A DNA stretch of 64,000 nucleotides from a virus: positions 1 to 64,000 of the IMG/VR virus record IMGVR_UViG_3300035703_000088; one strand, 5' to 3'. Shown here in pieces: positions 29,720-38,359 of the stretch. Numbering within the stretch: position 1 is the stretch's first letter; every line of letters starts with the position of its first letter. A model generated the notes under the pieces. That model saw only the letters and a list, made by a program, of their open reading frames with translations. It was not told the DNA's origin and did no database searches. Made by a program: the position numbers and the translations under genes.

Positions 29720-31830
29720 TTACCTTTGGCCTCCGACCATGAGTTTGCTGAGTGGCAAGATACTTTGAGTGGTATACCTTCAATGACCCGCCCGTGACCC
29801 ATGGCGTCCACCATTACTTGTTGTGCTTCCTCCACGCAGTTATCGGGAACAGCGACGACTAACTCGTCGTGGACCTGCACCAATATTTTAGCGTTAAAGG
29901 GTTTTAGTGCTTCGTGGACATCAATCATAGCAATCTTACAAATGTCAGCGGCTGACCCCTGTACGATGGCGTTAATCGCTTGGCGCTCCGCACGAGCACG
30001 AAGCGACTCGTCGGTACTATGAAGTTCGGACAGCCGACGCCGTCTGCCAGACAATGTGGTTACATACCCACGCTGTCTTGCTTTGATAATCTCAGTGGCT
30101 TTCCATGAAGAAATGCCACTAAATTGCCTGTAGTAGTTGTTAATTACTTCTCTAGCACGTTGTTCGGTAATTCCTGTTGTTCGTGCAAGTTTCTGAGCAC
30201 CGCCACCGTAGGCGGTGAGGAAGTTAACGCCCTTACCTAACTGTCGCTCTTCAGAAGTAACCTCATCAGGGCGCTTGCCGAGCACCAGAGCCGCCGCTCC
30301 GGCGTGAATGTCTTGTTCCTGAAGGAAGAACTTACTCATGTTCTTATCCTTGGAGAACATACACATAACCCGTAGTTCAATCTGGTCGTAGTCAGCCACG
30401 AGAAGAGTGTGGTTGGCGGGGGCGACAAACAGGCTCCTGATCGTGGAGTCACGAGGGATGTTTTGCAGGTTTGGGCTACTGGATGAGAGTCGTCCGGTCG
30501 CCGTGCGGTGCAGGTGGAAGGACGGGTGTAGGCAGTTGTTCACCAGTTTGAGGAGCAGACCGTCAACGTAAGTTGATTTCGTCTTCTTGAGTTCCTGCCA
30601 CTCCAGCAACATGGGAATAAGTGGGTGGGCGTTTTCCAAGTAGCGCAATGCCTCTTCGTCAACAGAGTTGGCACCCTTGTTGGTCTTTTTGTGGGACTTG
30701 AGCCCAAGACCGCCAGCGGACTTCTTGGTAAACAGGAGTTCTTGCTTACTCTTATTACTATCCGGATTAAATCCGGGCGGGGTGTGCTTGCTCATCTGAA
30801 GGAGCAAGTCACGCATCTTCCCGTCCAGTTCACGCCCAAGAATGACCATGGCGCTCTTGGTCACCGGAATGCCTTCATCCTCCATGTCCATGAGGACTCG
30901 GAGAACGAGCATGTCCTGCTCCAAGGCGTTGCGTAGCCCCTCACGGTTTTTGATCTTGCGCCACAACCGTTTGTACAACGTCCATGTCCAGCGGACATCT
31001 AGGTGGACGTAACGGGTGGCTTTGGAGAACGGCACATGATCAATGATCTTGCCCAGTTTGCCGTCTCGGTAATAGGCGTCGTGGCCACCGTAGTTGTGAG
31101 CAATCAGGTCTGTCAGACCGTAGCCACGCAGGTTCTCATTGACGATGTGTTGCATGACCATTGTGTCCATAAAGCCCGACATGGGCAGTGTGCTGGACAG
31201 GTACTTGCGGATTGAGCGAGCGTCAAACTTGACGTTGTGCCCAACCTTGATGATGTCGGGGTCAGAGAACAACGGTTCTAAGCAGGTGAATACATCTGAC
31301 CGCTGTAACTGGGCCGGAGGTTCTGAGAATACTGCGGGTATGTGGTACCGAGCCTTGGCTTCGGACTCAGACCCGTCTTTAAGAAGTTTGCGATAACCCG
31401 GTGGTGGCACCGTGGAGCCGTCACCCGTCTCTTCGGGAACGATGATCTCCCCGTGTGAGTGCCCCATAGGTATCGCCCATGAGTGCCCGTCCGTGGCTAT
31501 ACCAATCCAGAAGACTTCATTGCGTAGAGGGTCAAGGGCAAGTATCTCCCGCCACTTTTGCATGAGCCGTTCACGGGTGGCCTCACGCACAGACGGCGAC
31601 TTAGAAACCATCGTAGATAGATGGTCCTGTAACTCGGTATTGAATGCATCCATAGCGTCTTTATGACGCTCAACAACACCACGGGTCTCTACGTCAAAGG
31701 CAAATGCCCCAACACCTCGGACAATCTCAACAAGGCGATGAAGTTCCTCTACCGTAGAAACCACTGAGGGAGGGGAACTGAGTCCCCTCCCTCTCGGGTC
31801 TTGTTCGGGTGTTAGACCCGACACGGTCAC
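29716..31830 (-). CDS. polA: Family A DNA polymerase (Pol I-like) with 3'-5' exonuclease
   Basis: This 704-residue protein has an exonuclease domain with FDVET (exo I), VGHNVKFDARS (exo II) and YVHLDVRW (exo III). The polymerase domain has motif A VADYDQIELRVM (about 475-486), motif B GKGVNFLTAYGG (about 530-541) and motif C VQVHDELV (about 650-657). It lacks an N-terminal 5' nuclease domain, as is usual for phage replicative enzymes. A GTG start overlaps the upstream stop codon (GTGA). It is almost certainly the phage replicative polymerase. Confidence 0.95.
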   Translation of the reverse strand: MTVSGLTPEQDPRGRGLSSPPSVVSTVEELHRLVEIVRGVGAFAFDVETRGVVERHKDAMDAFNTELQDHLSTMVSKSPSVREATRERLMQKWREILALDPLRNEVFWIGIATDGHSWAIPMGHSHGEIIVPEETGDGSTVPPPGYRKLLKDGSESEAKARYHIPAVFSEPPAQLQRSDVFTCLEPLFSDPDIIKVGHNVKFDARSIRKYLSSTLPMSGFMDTMVMQHIVNENLRGYGLTDLIAHNYGGHDAYYRDGKLGKIIDHVPFSKATRYVHLDVRWTWTLYKRLWRKIKNREGLRNALEQDMLVLRVLMDMEDEGIPVTKSAMVILGRELDGKMRDLLLQMSKHTPPGFNPDSNKSKQELLFTKKSAGGLGLKSHKKTNKGANSVDEEALRYLENAHPLIPMLLEWQELKKTKSTYVDGLLLKLVNNCLHPSFHLHRTATGRLSSSSPNLQNIPRDSTIRSLFVAPANHTLLVADYDQIELRVMCMFSKDKNMSKFFLQEQDIHAGAAALVLGKRPDEVTSEERQLGKGVNFLTAYGGGAQKLARTTGITEQRAREVINNYYRQFSGISSWKATEIIKARQRGYVTTLSGRRRRLSELHSTDESLRARAERQAINAIVQGSAADICKIAMIDVHEALKPFNAKILVQVHDELVVAVPDNCVEEAQQVMVDAMGHGRVIEGIPLKVSCHSANSWSEAKGK

Positions 31831-32561
31831 TCGTCTTCAGCGATGACGCCGAGGAGCGATGAGCGCGTGGGAATCGGCACAATCTCGTCGGTGTAGGCCA
31901 ACTTGAGGAAGTGGTTGAGCATGTCTTCCGTCAGGTCAATCACACCCCACTCTTCCTCAAGGTCACGAGCCTTGACCAACTGATGGTTGGTTGCGGTCGT
32001 GGCACCCTTACCGGAGCGACTGATCGCCCAGTAGTGCTTCGGCAACGGTCCCTGACGGGGGTCGTCGTTGAAGTTCTTCAACTGATCAATGGCACGGGAA
32101 CCGACCTCGTAGGAGCGGAGGACCGGGTCTTCGCCGGGGGTCAACAAGACCACGTTGAACGCAAACTTGTTGCTCGGGCGGTTGCCAGAGTCGCACAACG
32201 GGCAACCCTTGGGGTCAATGTTGCCGATGCAGGTGAAGGACTTCTGTCCGGTGCGCTCCACCCAGTGCTGGCGATACGCCGCATAGGGGGCCGCTTCAAG
32301 GAACTTCACGATGATGGGCTCTTCCGAGACCTTGAGGCGCTGGGCGTAGGAGGAGTCCGAAACATCGGACTTCAACTGCTTGACGCCTTCCCAACCGCCA
32401 CGAATCACTCGGCGGGGGGCAGGCTCGGAGGCACGGGGTGCGCTGGCCTTGCGGACAGGGGCATCGTCGTCATCGTCCTGATCGTCAACAACACGCAAGC
32501 GCCGAGGCGCTTCGTACTGTTCTTCGTCTTTCTCAAATTCGTCGTCGTCGTACTTGGGCAT
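31827..32561 (-). CDS. Probable single-stranded DNA-binding protein, 244 aa
   Basis: An acidic and basic low-complexity N-terminus (about 1-50) is followed by IIVKFLEAAPYAAYRQHWVE and FTCIGNIDPKGCPLCDSGNR, then FAFNVVLL. The KFLEDxPYAxYxxHW and CPLCD pattern matches actinophage ssDNA-binding proteins with a gp32-like zinc-stabilised OB fold. The C-terminus is acidic (GVIAEDE), as expected for partner binding. It is coupled by GTGA to the polymerase. The 5' leader is G-poor and CA-rich. Confidence 0.75.
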   Translation of the reverse strand: MPKYDDDEFEKDEEQYEAPRRLRVVDDQDDDDDAPVRKASAPRASEPAPRRVIRGGWEGVKQLKSDVSDSSYAQRLKVSEEPIIVKFLEAAPYAAYRQHWVERTGQKSFTCIGNIDPKGCPLCDSGNRPSNKFAFNVVLLTPGEDPVLRSYEVGSRAIDQLKNFNDDPRQGPLPKHYWAISRSGKGATTATNHQLVKARDLEEEWGVIDLTEDMLNHFLKLAYTDEIVPIPTRSSLLGVIAEDE

Positions 32562-32600
32562 GATGTGTGTCTTTCTCGTGTGTGTTTGTGTTTGTGTTGG
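32562..32600 (-). promoter_or_regulatory. CA-rich leader of the ssDNA-binding-protein gene
   Basis: On the leftward strand the bases before the ATG read as repeats of ACACAA/CACACAC ending in GAGAAAGACACACATC. This is the only leftward gene seen with the same stop, hairpin, CA-tract plan as the rightward block, which suggests a high-output translation leader. Confidence 0.45.
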
Positions 32601-32609
32601 TTACTCGGA

Positions 32610-32624
32610 GGCCACGGTGTGGCC
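32610..32624 (-). terminator. Small GC hairpin after the MerR-type gene
   Basis: GGCCAC and GTGGCC form a perfect 6-bp stem with a GGT loop, 9 bases past the MerR-type stop codon and before the CA-rich leader. It is short and has no U-tract, so it may be a weak terminator or an mRNA end-protecting hairpin. Confidence 0.4.
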
Positions 32625-32632
32625 ACCTGAGT

Positions 32633-33061
32633 CTATTTCGGCCAATGGGTTATGGCGTAGGTCTTGAACGCTTCCCAATGCTCGGAGTTTTTGTTGTCCA
32701 AGTTGAAGCGCACGATACAGTCTTTCAGGAACTCTACCTGTGCTCGGCTGTAAAGGCGCCTCCCTTTCGGAACTTTTCCCGGAAGTTGGTTCTTCCGAGG
32801 TGCTGGCGATCTGTATGTGGCTCTCGGTATCCACCCTTGGTTCTCCCACATCCGTAATGTGCTGGCGGTGCGCCCAAGTGCTCGGGCGGCTTCACCGATG
32901 GAGAACATCTCAATGTCCTCACCGTTGATGCGGTACATCTTAGATCGGGCACCGTTGGTCGTGTCAAGGGCTACGGGAACAGACTTTGTTCGGTTTTTGG
33001 GTGGGCGAGACCCCGGCCAGTCCGGCAGGTCACCCAACATGTCAAGTGGGTCAGGAGCCAT
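32633..33061 (-). CDS. MerR-type HTH regulator, 142 aa
   Basis: MFSIGEAARALGRTASTLRM (about 53-72) followed by WENQGWIPRA is the MerR winged-helix entry. The wing carries a long insertion (APRKNQLPGKVPKGRRLY) before SRAQVEFLKDCI. The N-terminal 50 residues are a Pro/Arg-rich extension. No effector domain is present, as in many phage MerR-like proteins (Xis or control type). The ATG follows AGAGGAATAACGAC. It could regulate the replication genes it lies among, or bind the 17-mer box. Confidence 0.8.
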   Translation of the reverse strand: MAPDPLDMLGDLPDWPGSRPPKNRTKSVPVALDTTNGARSKMYRINGEDIEMFSIGEAARALGRTASTLRMWENQGWIPRATYRSPAPRKNQLPGKVPKGRRLYSRAQVEFLKDCIVRFNLDNKNSEHWEAFKTYAITHWPK

Positions 33062-33073
33062 GTCGTTATTCCT

Positions 33074-33244
33074 CTAGTGCGTGGCTAGTTGTTCGTAAAG
33101 GGACTCACACCACATGATGAGTCGGGCCCTTTCCTCCAAAGTAACTGCGTGCTCCCCTGAGACCAATGCTGAAGCAAGGTTACTCGGGGGACAGACACTG
33201 ATTACGCGCAACAAATTGACAATAGTGTCAATTGTGAGAATCAA
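33074..33244 (-). CDS. Small helical protein, 56 aa (longer start at 33379 possible)
   Basis: The secure part is the C-terminal helical segment (LASALVSGEHAVTLEERARL, MWCESLYEQLATH). A TTG at 33244 overlaps the stop codon of the zinc-ribbon gene (TTGA) and would give 56 residues. An ATG at 33379, behind GGGGAG, would give 101 residues but would share most of its N-terminal DNA with that gene. I prefer the shorter form because the zinc-ribbon frame looks more protein-like. The function is unknown. Confidence 0.5.
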   Translation of the reverse strand: MILTIDTIVNLLRVISVCPPSNLASALVSGEHAVTLEERARLIMWCESLYEQLATH

Positions 33245-33420
33245 CTCGGGGGTGCTTTTGGCTTTGGAAACGGCTTTGTCGTTGGAGCCATACTGACTGC
33301 TCCACCAGTGTGGCGGGAACAGGTCGGAGGTCCAATCGTCTGCACCATCGTCTCCACTAGAGTTCCACATTTCGGACATTCCCATCTCCCCGGAGGTGTT
33401 CGTTCTTCATTTTTGGGCAC
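33241..33420 (-). CDS. Small zinc-ribbon protein, 59 aa (GTG start)
   Basis: A GTG at 33420 lies 9 bases after a perfect AAGGAGG and opens MPKNEERTPPGRWECPKCGT, then LVETMVQTIGPPTCSRHTGG and a Lys/Pro-rich tail. The W-x-CPxCG … PP-x-C-x-x-H pattern is that of small phage zinc ribbons. It overlaps another reading frame at the same place, so one of the two N-termini must be spurious; the strong ribosome-binding site and family-like motif favour this one. Confidence 0.68.
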   Translation of the reverse strand: MPKNEERTPPGRWECPKCGTLVETMVQTIGPPTCSRHTGGAVSMAPTTKPFPKPKAPPS

Positions 33421-33459
33421 GGCGTACTACCTCCTTATCGGGTGTAAGGATAGCAGTTA

Positions 33460-33894
33460 TTACTTTTTGGGCTCTATTACCTTAAATGCCCATGTTTCTT
33501 TCTCTTTGTACAGCCCTTGAATCTCAACTTGCAGTTCAGGGCGCTCAACCGCCACGGTGGCAAGGGCATCTTCGTCAAGCATACGAACCGGGATGGAAAT
33601 CTCCTCCCAAAGATCGTTGGCTTGTGCCCAGTCTTGCGCCGCAGAGTGGTCCAAGTTGATGGAGACTCGGCGCTCACGCTTGAGTTGCACTCCGGAAGCA
33701 ACCTCAATCCACTTGTGTCCGACATGATCGGTGTATCCGTCAATGTCCACGATGTTGGACAGTTCCTTCTTCATTTCCTCGGTGCGCTTTACCGCGGCGT
33801 CGCTGAACTCCTTGGCCTTGACGTACTCGTCAACAAGCCGAGACAAATAAGCCTCGTCTGTGGGCTCAGGGCTTTGGCGAATAATCTTGGGCAT
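33460..33894 (-). CDS. Hypothetical protein with helical N-terminus, 144 aa
   Basis: A long helix (EYVKAKEFSDAAVKRTEEMK) precedes a domain with YTDHVGHKWIEVASGVQLKR and a terminal WAFKVIEPKK strand. The layout resembles the 121-residue product at 12635. Phage proteins like this are sometimes linked to recombination (Gp157-like), which would suit the surrounding primase and RecA genes, but that is weak inference. The ATG follows CAAAGGAGACACCA. Confidence 0.65.
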   Translation of the reverse strand: MPKIIRQSPEPTDEAYLSRLVDEYVKAKEFSDAAVKRTEEMKKELSNIVDIDGYTDHVGHKWIEVASGVQLKRERRVSINLDHSAAQDWAQANDLWEEISIPVRMLDEDALATVAVERPELQVEIQGLYKEKETWAFKVIEPKK

Positions 33895-33918
33895 TGGTGT
33901 CTCCTTTGGTAGTTGTGG

Positions 33919-34842
33919 TTACAGATTCCATGGCAGAACTCGGGACGCAGAAGTGAATCCCTCAGCCATTTCACGAGCAGTCATATCCCCGATGTCCTTC
34001 GCTGAAGTACCGGAGTAGTTCCACCATAGCGTGCCTCGTCGGAAATGTGGCAGACGGTTAAACAAAGATTTGCTGGAGCGGATGCCTGCTTCATCGTTAT
34101 CCATAGCGATGATGACACGGTCTGCCACCGTTGATAGCAAACTAAGTTGCTTGTCTGAAACAGCGGCCCCGAAGGTTGCTAAGGCTTGTGGCTTTTCAAA
34201 GACGCTGGCAAACCGGACAACGTCCAGAGGTGACTCCACCAGTACCGCAGTACCGCCGAGGAACCGCTCAATCCCAAACAGGCTGTCAGACTTCTTGACG
34301 CCAACTGGAAAGTTACGCACCCAGCCGTGTGCCTTTGTCTGCCAGCCCTGTAGGTCGCCAAACTGGTTGACGATAGGAATAATCCACGCCTTATTCATGG
34401 TGTCCCAACGAACGCCATGCATGAGCACTTGCTCGGCGTCAAGCCCACGCTTATCCATCGCAGACTCCGGTGGCATCACAAATTTGGAGAAGGACACCCA
34501 GTCAATGTCGGGCTTCTTCGCTGGAGCCTCAACGCCAAGCGTGAGCCTTTCCAAGTTGCGGTCAATCAGGAAGTGGTGCACCGCCATGATGGCGTCGGGC
34601 TCACCCGTGAGTTCTGACACCAGCATGCTGAGGGTGCCTCGGGCGCCACAAGAAAAGCAAATCCAAAGACCCGTCTGTGCGTTCATGCTCCACGAAGGGG
34701 AGCCGTCTTCCCGACCCGTGACACGGCGGTGTACCGGACACCGACCTGAGATTTCTCTTCCGTCAGCACGGCGAACGTCTACGCCGATGCTCTTGAGAAC
34801 GGAAGCAAGATCAGTCAAATGCGTCTCCGACACCGTAGCCAT
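33919..34842 (-). CDS. DNA primase (zinc-finger plus TOPRIM), 307 aa
   Basis: The N-terminus has a CHC2-type zinc site (C35, H38, C62, C65: RCPVHRR and ICFSCGARGT). The TOPRIM core includes VLVESPLDVVRFA (catalytic Glu) and IIAMDNDEAG (about 246-255, the acidic triad). It is shorter than bacterial DnaG and lacks a separate helicase-binding domain. It starts 32 bases inside the end of the DnaB-type gene, so the two are coupled and probably work together at the fork. Confidence 0.9.
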   Translation of the reverse strand: MATVSETHLTDLASVLKSIGVDVRRADGREISGRCPVHRRVTGREDGSPSWSMNAQTGLWICFSCGARGTLSMLVSELTGEPDAIMAVHHFLIDRNLERLTLGVEAPAKKPDIDWVSFSKFVMPPESAMDKRGLDAEQVLMHGVRWDTMNKAWIIPIVNQFGDLQGWQTKAHGWVRNFPVGVKKSDSLFGIERFLGGTAVLVESPLDVVRFASVFEKPQALATFGAAVSDKQLSLLSTVADRVIIAMDNDEAGIRSSKSLFNRLPHFRRGTLWWNYSGTSAKDIGDMTAREMAEGFTSASRVLPWNL

Positions 34843-36073
34843 CAGCAGTCACCTCCGAAAAGTCCATGTTCTCCCAGTCCCATTTGATGTGCACTTCTCC
34901 GGTTGGTGCGGTACGGGCCGCAACAACACGGATGATGGCTTGGTCATCCAAGTCAGGGTTGCGCTCAACACCGAGCACGAGGTCGGCGTCTTGAACGAAC
35001 GATGACGAGTAGCCGATGGCATCGGCGGTGATGGCACGAGTTTTCTTGTTGTTCAACTTCCACGAGAGGGCTTGTGTCGTGGAGACGATGGGGATGTCCA
35101 ACTTCTGCGCCATGCGCTTGAGCCCACGGGTGATGTTGGTCAGCGCTTGTGGAGAACCCTTGGGCTCTCCCTCCTCGTCGTCCATGAGGTACACGCCGTC
35201 AACCACGAGAAGATCGGGTTGGTACTCCTTGGCTTTGCCCATGAGCGCTGAGATCGTCGTGAGCGATGAGGTGTCTTCGCTGAAGATGAACGGTTGCATA
35301 TTCTTGCGTACTCGCAAGGCTTTGGAGATGCGCTCCATCTCTGTCTTCGTAAGATCGCCACGGAGAATCTTGTTGTACGGCGTCTTGGAGATGATTGCGT
35401 CGTAGCGAGCCTCTTGCTCTTCAATGCTCATCTCAAACGAAACGAACATCGGGGTCTTGCCGTGAACGTGGCAGGAGTTGGCGATGATGAGTGCGAACAA
35501 CGATTTACCACGCTTGGGCTCACCAACGAACACGATGTACTGCTGTGGGCGCAGGCCCGAGGTGATGCGGTCAAGCCCGTAGAAGCCGGTGGGAATACCA
35601 CGGAGTGCATTCGGTGTGTTACGCATCTCTTCGTAACGAGCAACACGAGACTCCCAGTTTTGGATGATGTCAACGTCCCGCATACGGGACACTTCAACGG
35701 AGGCGGTCTGCACTCCGGAGGACAGGTGCTCAAGTGCGTCCTTTGTCTTGCCCTCGTTGATGAGCGGCATGACTTCAGAGATGACCTCAACGAGGCGGTG
35801 CTGGGTGTGCGCTTGAAAGATTTCGTCAATCAAGCGAGAGAACGGTTCGGCCTCAGCGTCGTACAACTGAATGTCGGCGTACTGCGTCTTGAACACTCGT
35901 GGCGTGGGCACCGTGCCGTGAGTGCGGTAGAACTCGGTGAGCCACATCCACACTTCCGACCATGCGCCAGTCAGGTGTTCAAACTTGAGACCCGCCTTGA
36001 TGGGCGTGGAGATGTCCGAAGTCTGGATGACTTTAGAAATCAGCAAATGTTCCGGCGACGCCATGACTACCAT
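34811..36073 (-). CDS. dnaB: DnaB-type replicative helicase, 420 aa
   Basis: Walker A is GEPKRGKS (about 184-191; FVGEPKRGKSLFALIIANSC), followed by PMFVSFEMSIEEQEARYDAI, Walker B-like DLLVVDGVYLMDDEEG and a C-terminal SFVQDADLVLGVERNPD segment, matching the RecA-fold C-terminal domain of DnaB helicases. The N-terminal helical domain is about 150 residues. It would unwind DNA as a ring hexamer. ATG 36073 overlaps the upstream stop codon; ATG 36064 is an alternative. Primase and loader genes are adjacent. Confidence 0.9.
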   Translation of the reverse strand: MVVMASPEHLLISKVIQTSDISTPIKAGLKFEHLTGAWSEVWMWLTEFYRTHGTVPTPRVFKTQYADIQLYDAEAEPFSRLIDEIFQAHTQHRLVEVISEVMPLINEGKTKDALEHLSSGVQTASVEVSRMRDVDIIQNWESRVARYEEMRNTPNALRGIPTGFYGLDRITSGLRPQQYIVFVGEPKRGKSLFALIIANSCHVHGKTPMFVSFEMSIEEQEARYDAIISKTPYNKILRGDLTKTEMERISKALRVRKNMQPFIFSEDTSSLTTISALMGKAKEYQPDLLVVDGVYLMDDEEGEPKGSPQALTNITRGLKRMAQKLDIPIVSTTQALSWKLNNKKTRAITADAIGYSSSFVQDADLVLGVERNPDLDDQAIIRVVAARTAPTGEVHIKWDWENMDFSEVTADGYGVGDAFD

Positions 36074-36501
36074 GCCCTTTCAGAGCCGAGCACTGTAGCA
36101 CGGATGCCGAGGATTGCCTGCTCTTCTTGCGTCGGAACGTAGATGACACGCACGCTTCTGTTGTACCGCAGGTCATCTGCGAGCGCTTCAATGTCCGTGT
36201 AGGACTCAACCGGCGTGGAGATGCCCTTGCGAATCAGCCAATGCTCAATGGCGTCAATGGCCTCGGGGGGCATGAACGTGTACACGATGGTTCCGATACC
36301 ACGGCGGTTGACCGAGTCAGCAAGAGACTTCAAAGGCAACTCACTCGGCTTCATAGCGTTGATGACTGTCTTCCAGTCACCCGTGCGTTGCGCTACTCGT
36401 GTGCGCCACGACTTCAATCCCTCGGGAGGGTTGGCGAGCACGCCCTCAAAGATGACGGCTTGCTGTAGCGGTGCAAATGCGGCGAGATCGTTGCCTTCCA
36501 T
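36067..36501 (-). CDS. Hypothetical protein between helicase and loader genes, 144 aa
   Basis: This is an alpha/beta protein: MEGNDLAAFAPLQQAVIFEG, then GTIVYTFMPPEAIDAIEHW and VRVIYVPTQEEQAILGIR. There is no nucleotide-binding motif. Its position between the DnaC-type and DnaB-type genes, with overlaps of 1-7 bases, suggests a replisome accessory function. ATG 36501 or GTG 36504 could start it. Confidence 0.65.
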   Translation of the reverse strand: MEGNDLAAFAPLQQAVIFEGVLANPPEGLKSWRTRVAQRTGDWKTVINAMKPSELPLKSLADSVNRRGIGTIVYTFMPPEAIDAIEHWLIRKGISTPVESYTDIEALADDLRYNRSVRVIYVPTQEEQAILGIRATVLGSERAW

Positions 36502-37121
36502 CACGCCACCCGAACGATTGTCATGTCTTCAAGAACCGAAGCCACCCGATCTCCGTACCGACGAATGAACTCGGTGGGCGACAAGTGCGTTGTCACAATG
36601 GTGGCACGGCAATCCTCGTTACGCCGACGCAACAGGCTCCCGATTTCGTGGTACGAAAACTCGGTGGCTCGCTCTTGCCCAACAGCGTCCAACACAATGA
36701 TGTCAAACACGCCCTTGAGGTACTTGACGATGTGAGGCATGGAGTACATCTCGGGCAACTCGTTGTCGTTGTCAAACTGGTCCTTGAGCATCTCAACGTA
36801 GCGCTCAGCAGTGATGAACCTGCCGGACATTTTGTGAGAAGTGAGGATGTGGCGAAGGAGACCGACAGCAGTGGGTGTCTTACCGCAACCACTCGGCCCA
36901 TGAAGGAACAGCCCGTTGCTGTCGGCCAACCCGTTGCTGTCGGCTTTGAATCCGAGGAACTCCCCAATCGCATAAGAGTTCGTAGACGACAACCTGCTTG
37001 GCATGTACATTGCCGAGTTCCATCGCGGTGGGAGATGCGCCCATGTCAACCGCTCTTCAAGAGAACGGTTCTGCCACCAACGTGCTGACTTCCATTCTGT
37101 GGGCGGTGATCCTACGGTCAC
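36501..37121 (-). CDS. DnaC-type helicase-loader ATPase, 206 aa
   Basis: Walker A GPSGCGKT (75-82) is followed by Walker B IIVLDAVGQERATEFSYHEI and sensor/arginine segments (ATIVTTHLSPTEFIRRYG), the order of DnaC/IstB-type AAA+ loaders. Just before Walker A, the six residues ADSNGL occur twice in tandem, encoded by an 18-bp direct duplication (36909-36944). The gene is coupled to the helicase operon, so it probably loads the DnaB-type helicase. Confidence 0.87.
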   Translation of the reverse strand: MTVGSPPTEWKSARWWQNRSLEERLTWAHLPPRWNSAMYMPSRLSSTNSYAIGEFLGFKADSNGLADSNGLFLHGPSGCGKTPTAVGLLRHILTSHKMSGRFITAERYVEMLKDQFDNDNELPEMYSMPHIVKYLKGVFDIIVLDAVGQERATEFSYHEIGSLLRRRNEDCRATIVTTHLSPTEFIRRYGDRVASVLEDMTIVRVA

Positions 37122-38335
37122 TGGGTTCTCCTGATTTGCTGGTAGTGCGCTACGGCTTGGCGAAGCGAAGCGGTGGGTTTGCGGAGAGTACCATGCCCCA
37201 TGAGGTCCGTGGGGACATTCACGCCATGGGCGTTCAGTTGCTCCACCGCTGAGGCGTCTCCGGGTTCGCTCAACAGCGTGCTCGCACAGAGCAAAAGCGT
37301 GGCCAGAACGTCAGTACCGTCCGGATGCGCCGAGGCGTCGTACTCGGGAATGATCACGATGTCTGCAAGGAGTTCGGGGTAGGTGTACGCCAAGTCCATC
37401 GCTCGGCGCCAAACCAGTTTCCGGATGCGGGAGTTGATCTCCTCGTCCCACGGCAGGACGTCGGTGTACTCAAACTCGTCGGCAACCCACCCGAGGATCG
37501 GGCTGACGGCAATGATCTCCGTGGTTTCGGCTAGCAGGGATGCCTGAACGCTGGTGGCGCAGAAGGACTTCCACGGGGTACTGGACTCCACGTTCCGAGA
37601 GAAGGTGAAGAACTTGTCAATCATGCGCTGGAGATCGGCGGGGGTCACTCCGTTTTTCAGGAGGCGCTTGAGTTGAATCCTGAAGGCGGGGCGGTCCTTT
37701 ACAGCCACGGGGGTACCCCCAACCTGACGCGCCACGAAGTTGAAGTGCTGGAGCACATCGGTCGTGTCGTGGGCCAACTTCTCCAACGCAGGGGTCTCAT
37801 CCCATTCTCTAGTGTCATCGGGGTCAGCGCCGAAAATAGGCATAGATTGTTCTCCTTCGTAAAATGGGCGAAGCCCACAAAGGGAAATGTCTTTAGACAT
37901 TTCCCTTTGTACTATGTCTCTAATACTATCTCTACTATGGAATTCGCCCTGCTCAGGGGCTCGGGGTGGGGTCATGGGTGACCCCCCTGATGGGTCATGG
38001 GTGACCCCCCCTTGGGGTAGGGTGGGGTCACTGGTGACCCCCCTCTTGGGTGGCTTGAAGCGCACAACGATGTGCTTCCCACGGTTTCCCGACAGGCGCT
38101 CAGACGAGATAATCCCGGCTGATTCCAGCCACCGAAGAGAACGCTTGACCGTCTCGGGGGACATCCCCGACGACTTGGCGATACCGGCAACCGTCAAAGG
38201 CTTGGCACCAGACAATGGCGTCAAGCGGATGACGGTCATCAAGATGTGCGTGTGCGTTGGCGTTCCACGCTTGCTGATGAGGTCAAATGCCCATATTGGC
38301 ATTGGGGCAAACGGCCCCTGAATCTTGTTGGTCAA
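37118..38335 (-). CDS. Winged-helix replication protein (initiator-like), 405 aa
   Basis: A TTG at 38335, behind GAGGAGCCACC, gives MTNKIQGPFAPMPIWAFDLI. An HTH follows: LTVAGIAKSSGMSPETVKRS, then LRWLESAGIISSE. After it, residues around 110-135 come from a repetitive DNA tract with three copies of GGTCAC/GGTCAT next to G/C runs. The C-terminal 250 residues are helical. The N-terminal domain is like those of phage replication initiators (DnaD/gpO-like outline). It heads the replication operon, so origin binding is plausible inference. Confidence 0.7.
   Translation of the reverse strand: MTNKIQGPFAPMPIWAFDLISKRGTPTHTHILMTVIRLTPLSGAKPLTVAGIAKSSGMSPETVKRSLRWLESAGIISSERLSGNRGKHIVVRFKPPKRGVTSDPTLPQGGVTHDPSGGSPMTPPRAPEQGEFHSRDSIRDIVQREMSKDISLCGLRPFYEGEQSMPIFGADPDDTREWDETPALEKLAHDTTDVLQHFNFVARQVGGTPVAVKDRPAFRIQLKRLLKNGVTPADLQRMIDKFFTFSRNVESSTPWKSFCATSVQASLLAETTEIIAVSPILGWVADEFEYTDVLPWDEEINSRIRKLVWRRAMDLAYTYPELLADIVIIPEYDASAHPDGTDVLATLLLCASTLLSEPGDASAVEQLNAHGVNVPTDLMGHGTLRKPTASLRQAVAHYQQIRRTQ
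37970..38047. repeat. Internal repeat of GGTCA(C/T)..GGTGACCCCCC units
   Basis: Three copies of a GTGACCCCCC unit with upstream GGGGTCA or GGGTCA occur at roughly 20-25 base spacing within the winged-helix gene. Each GGTCAYNGGTGACC is an inverted repeat. They code for a Gly/Pro/Thr linker. Repeats inside an initiator gene can mark a replication origin (iterons), as in lambda O; that is inference. Confidence 0.5.
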
Positions 38336-38359
38336 CGGTGGCTCCTCGGTGTGGCCGAG

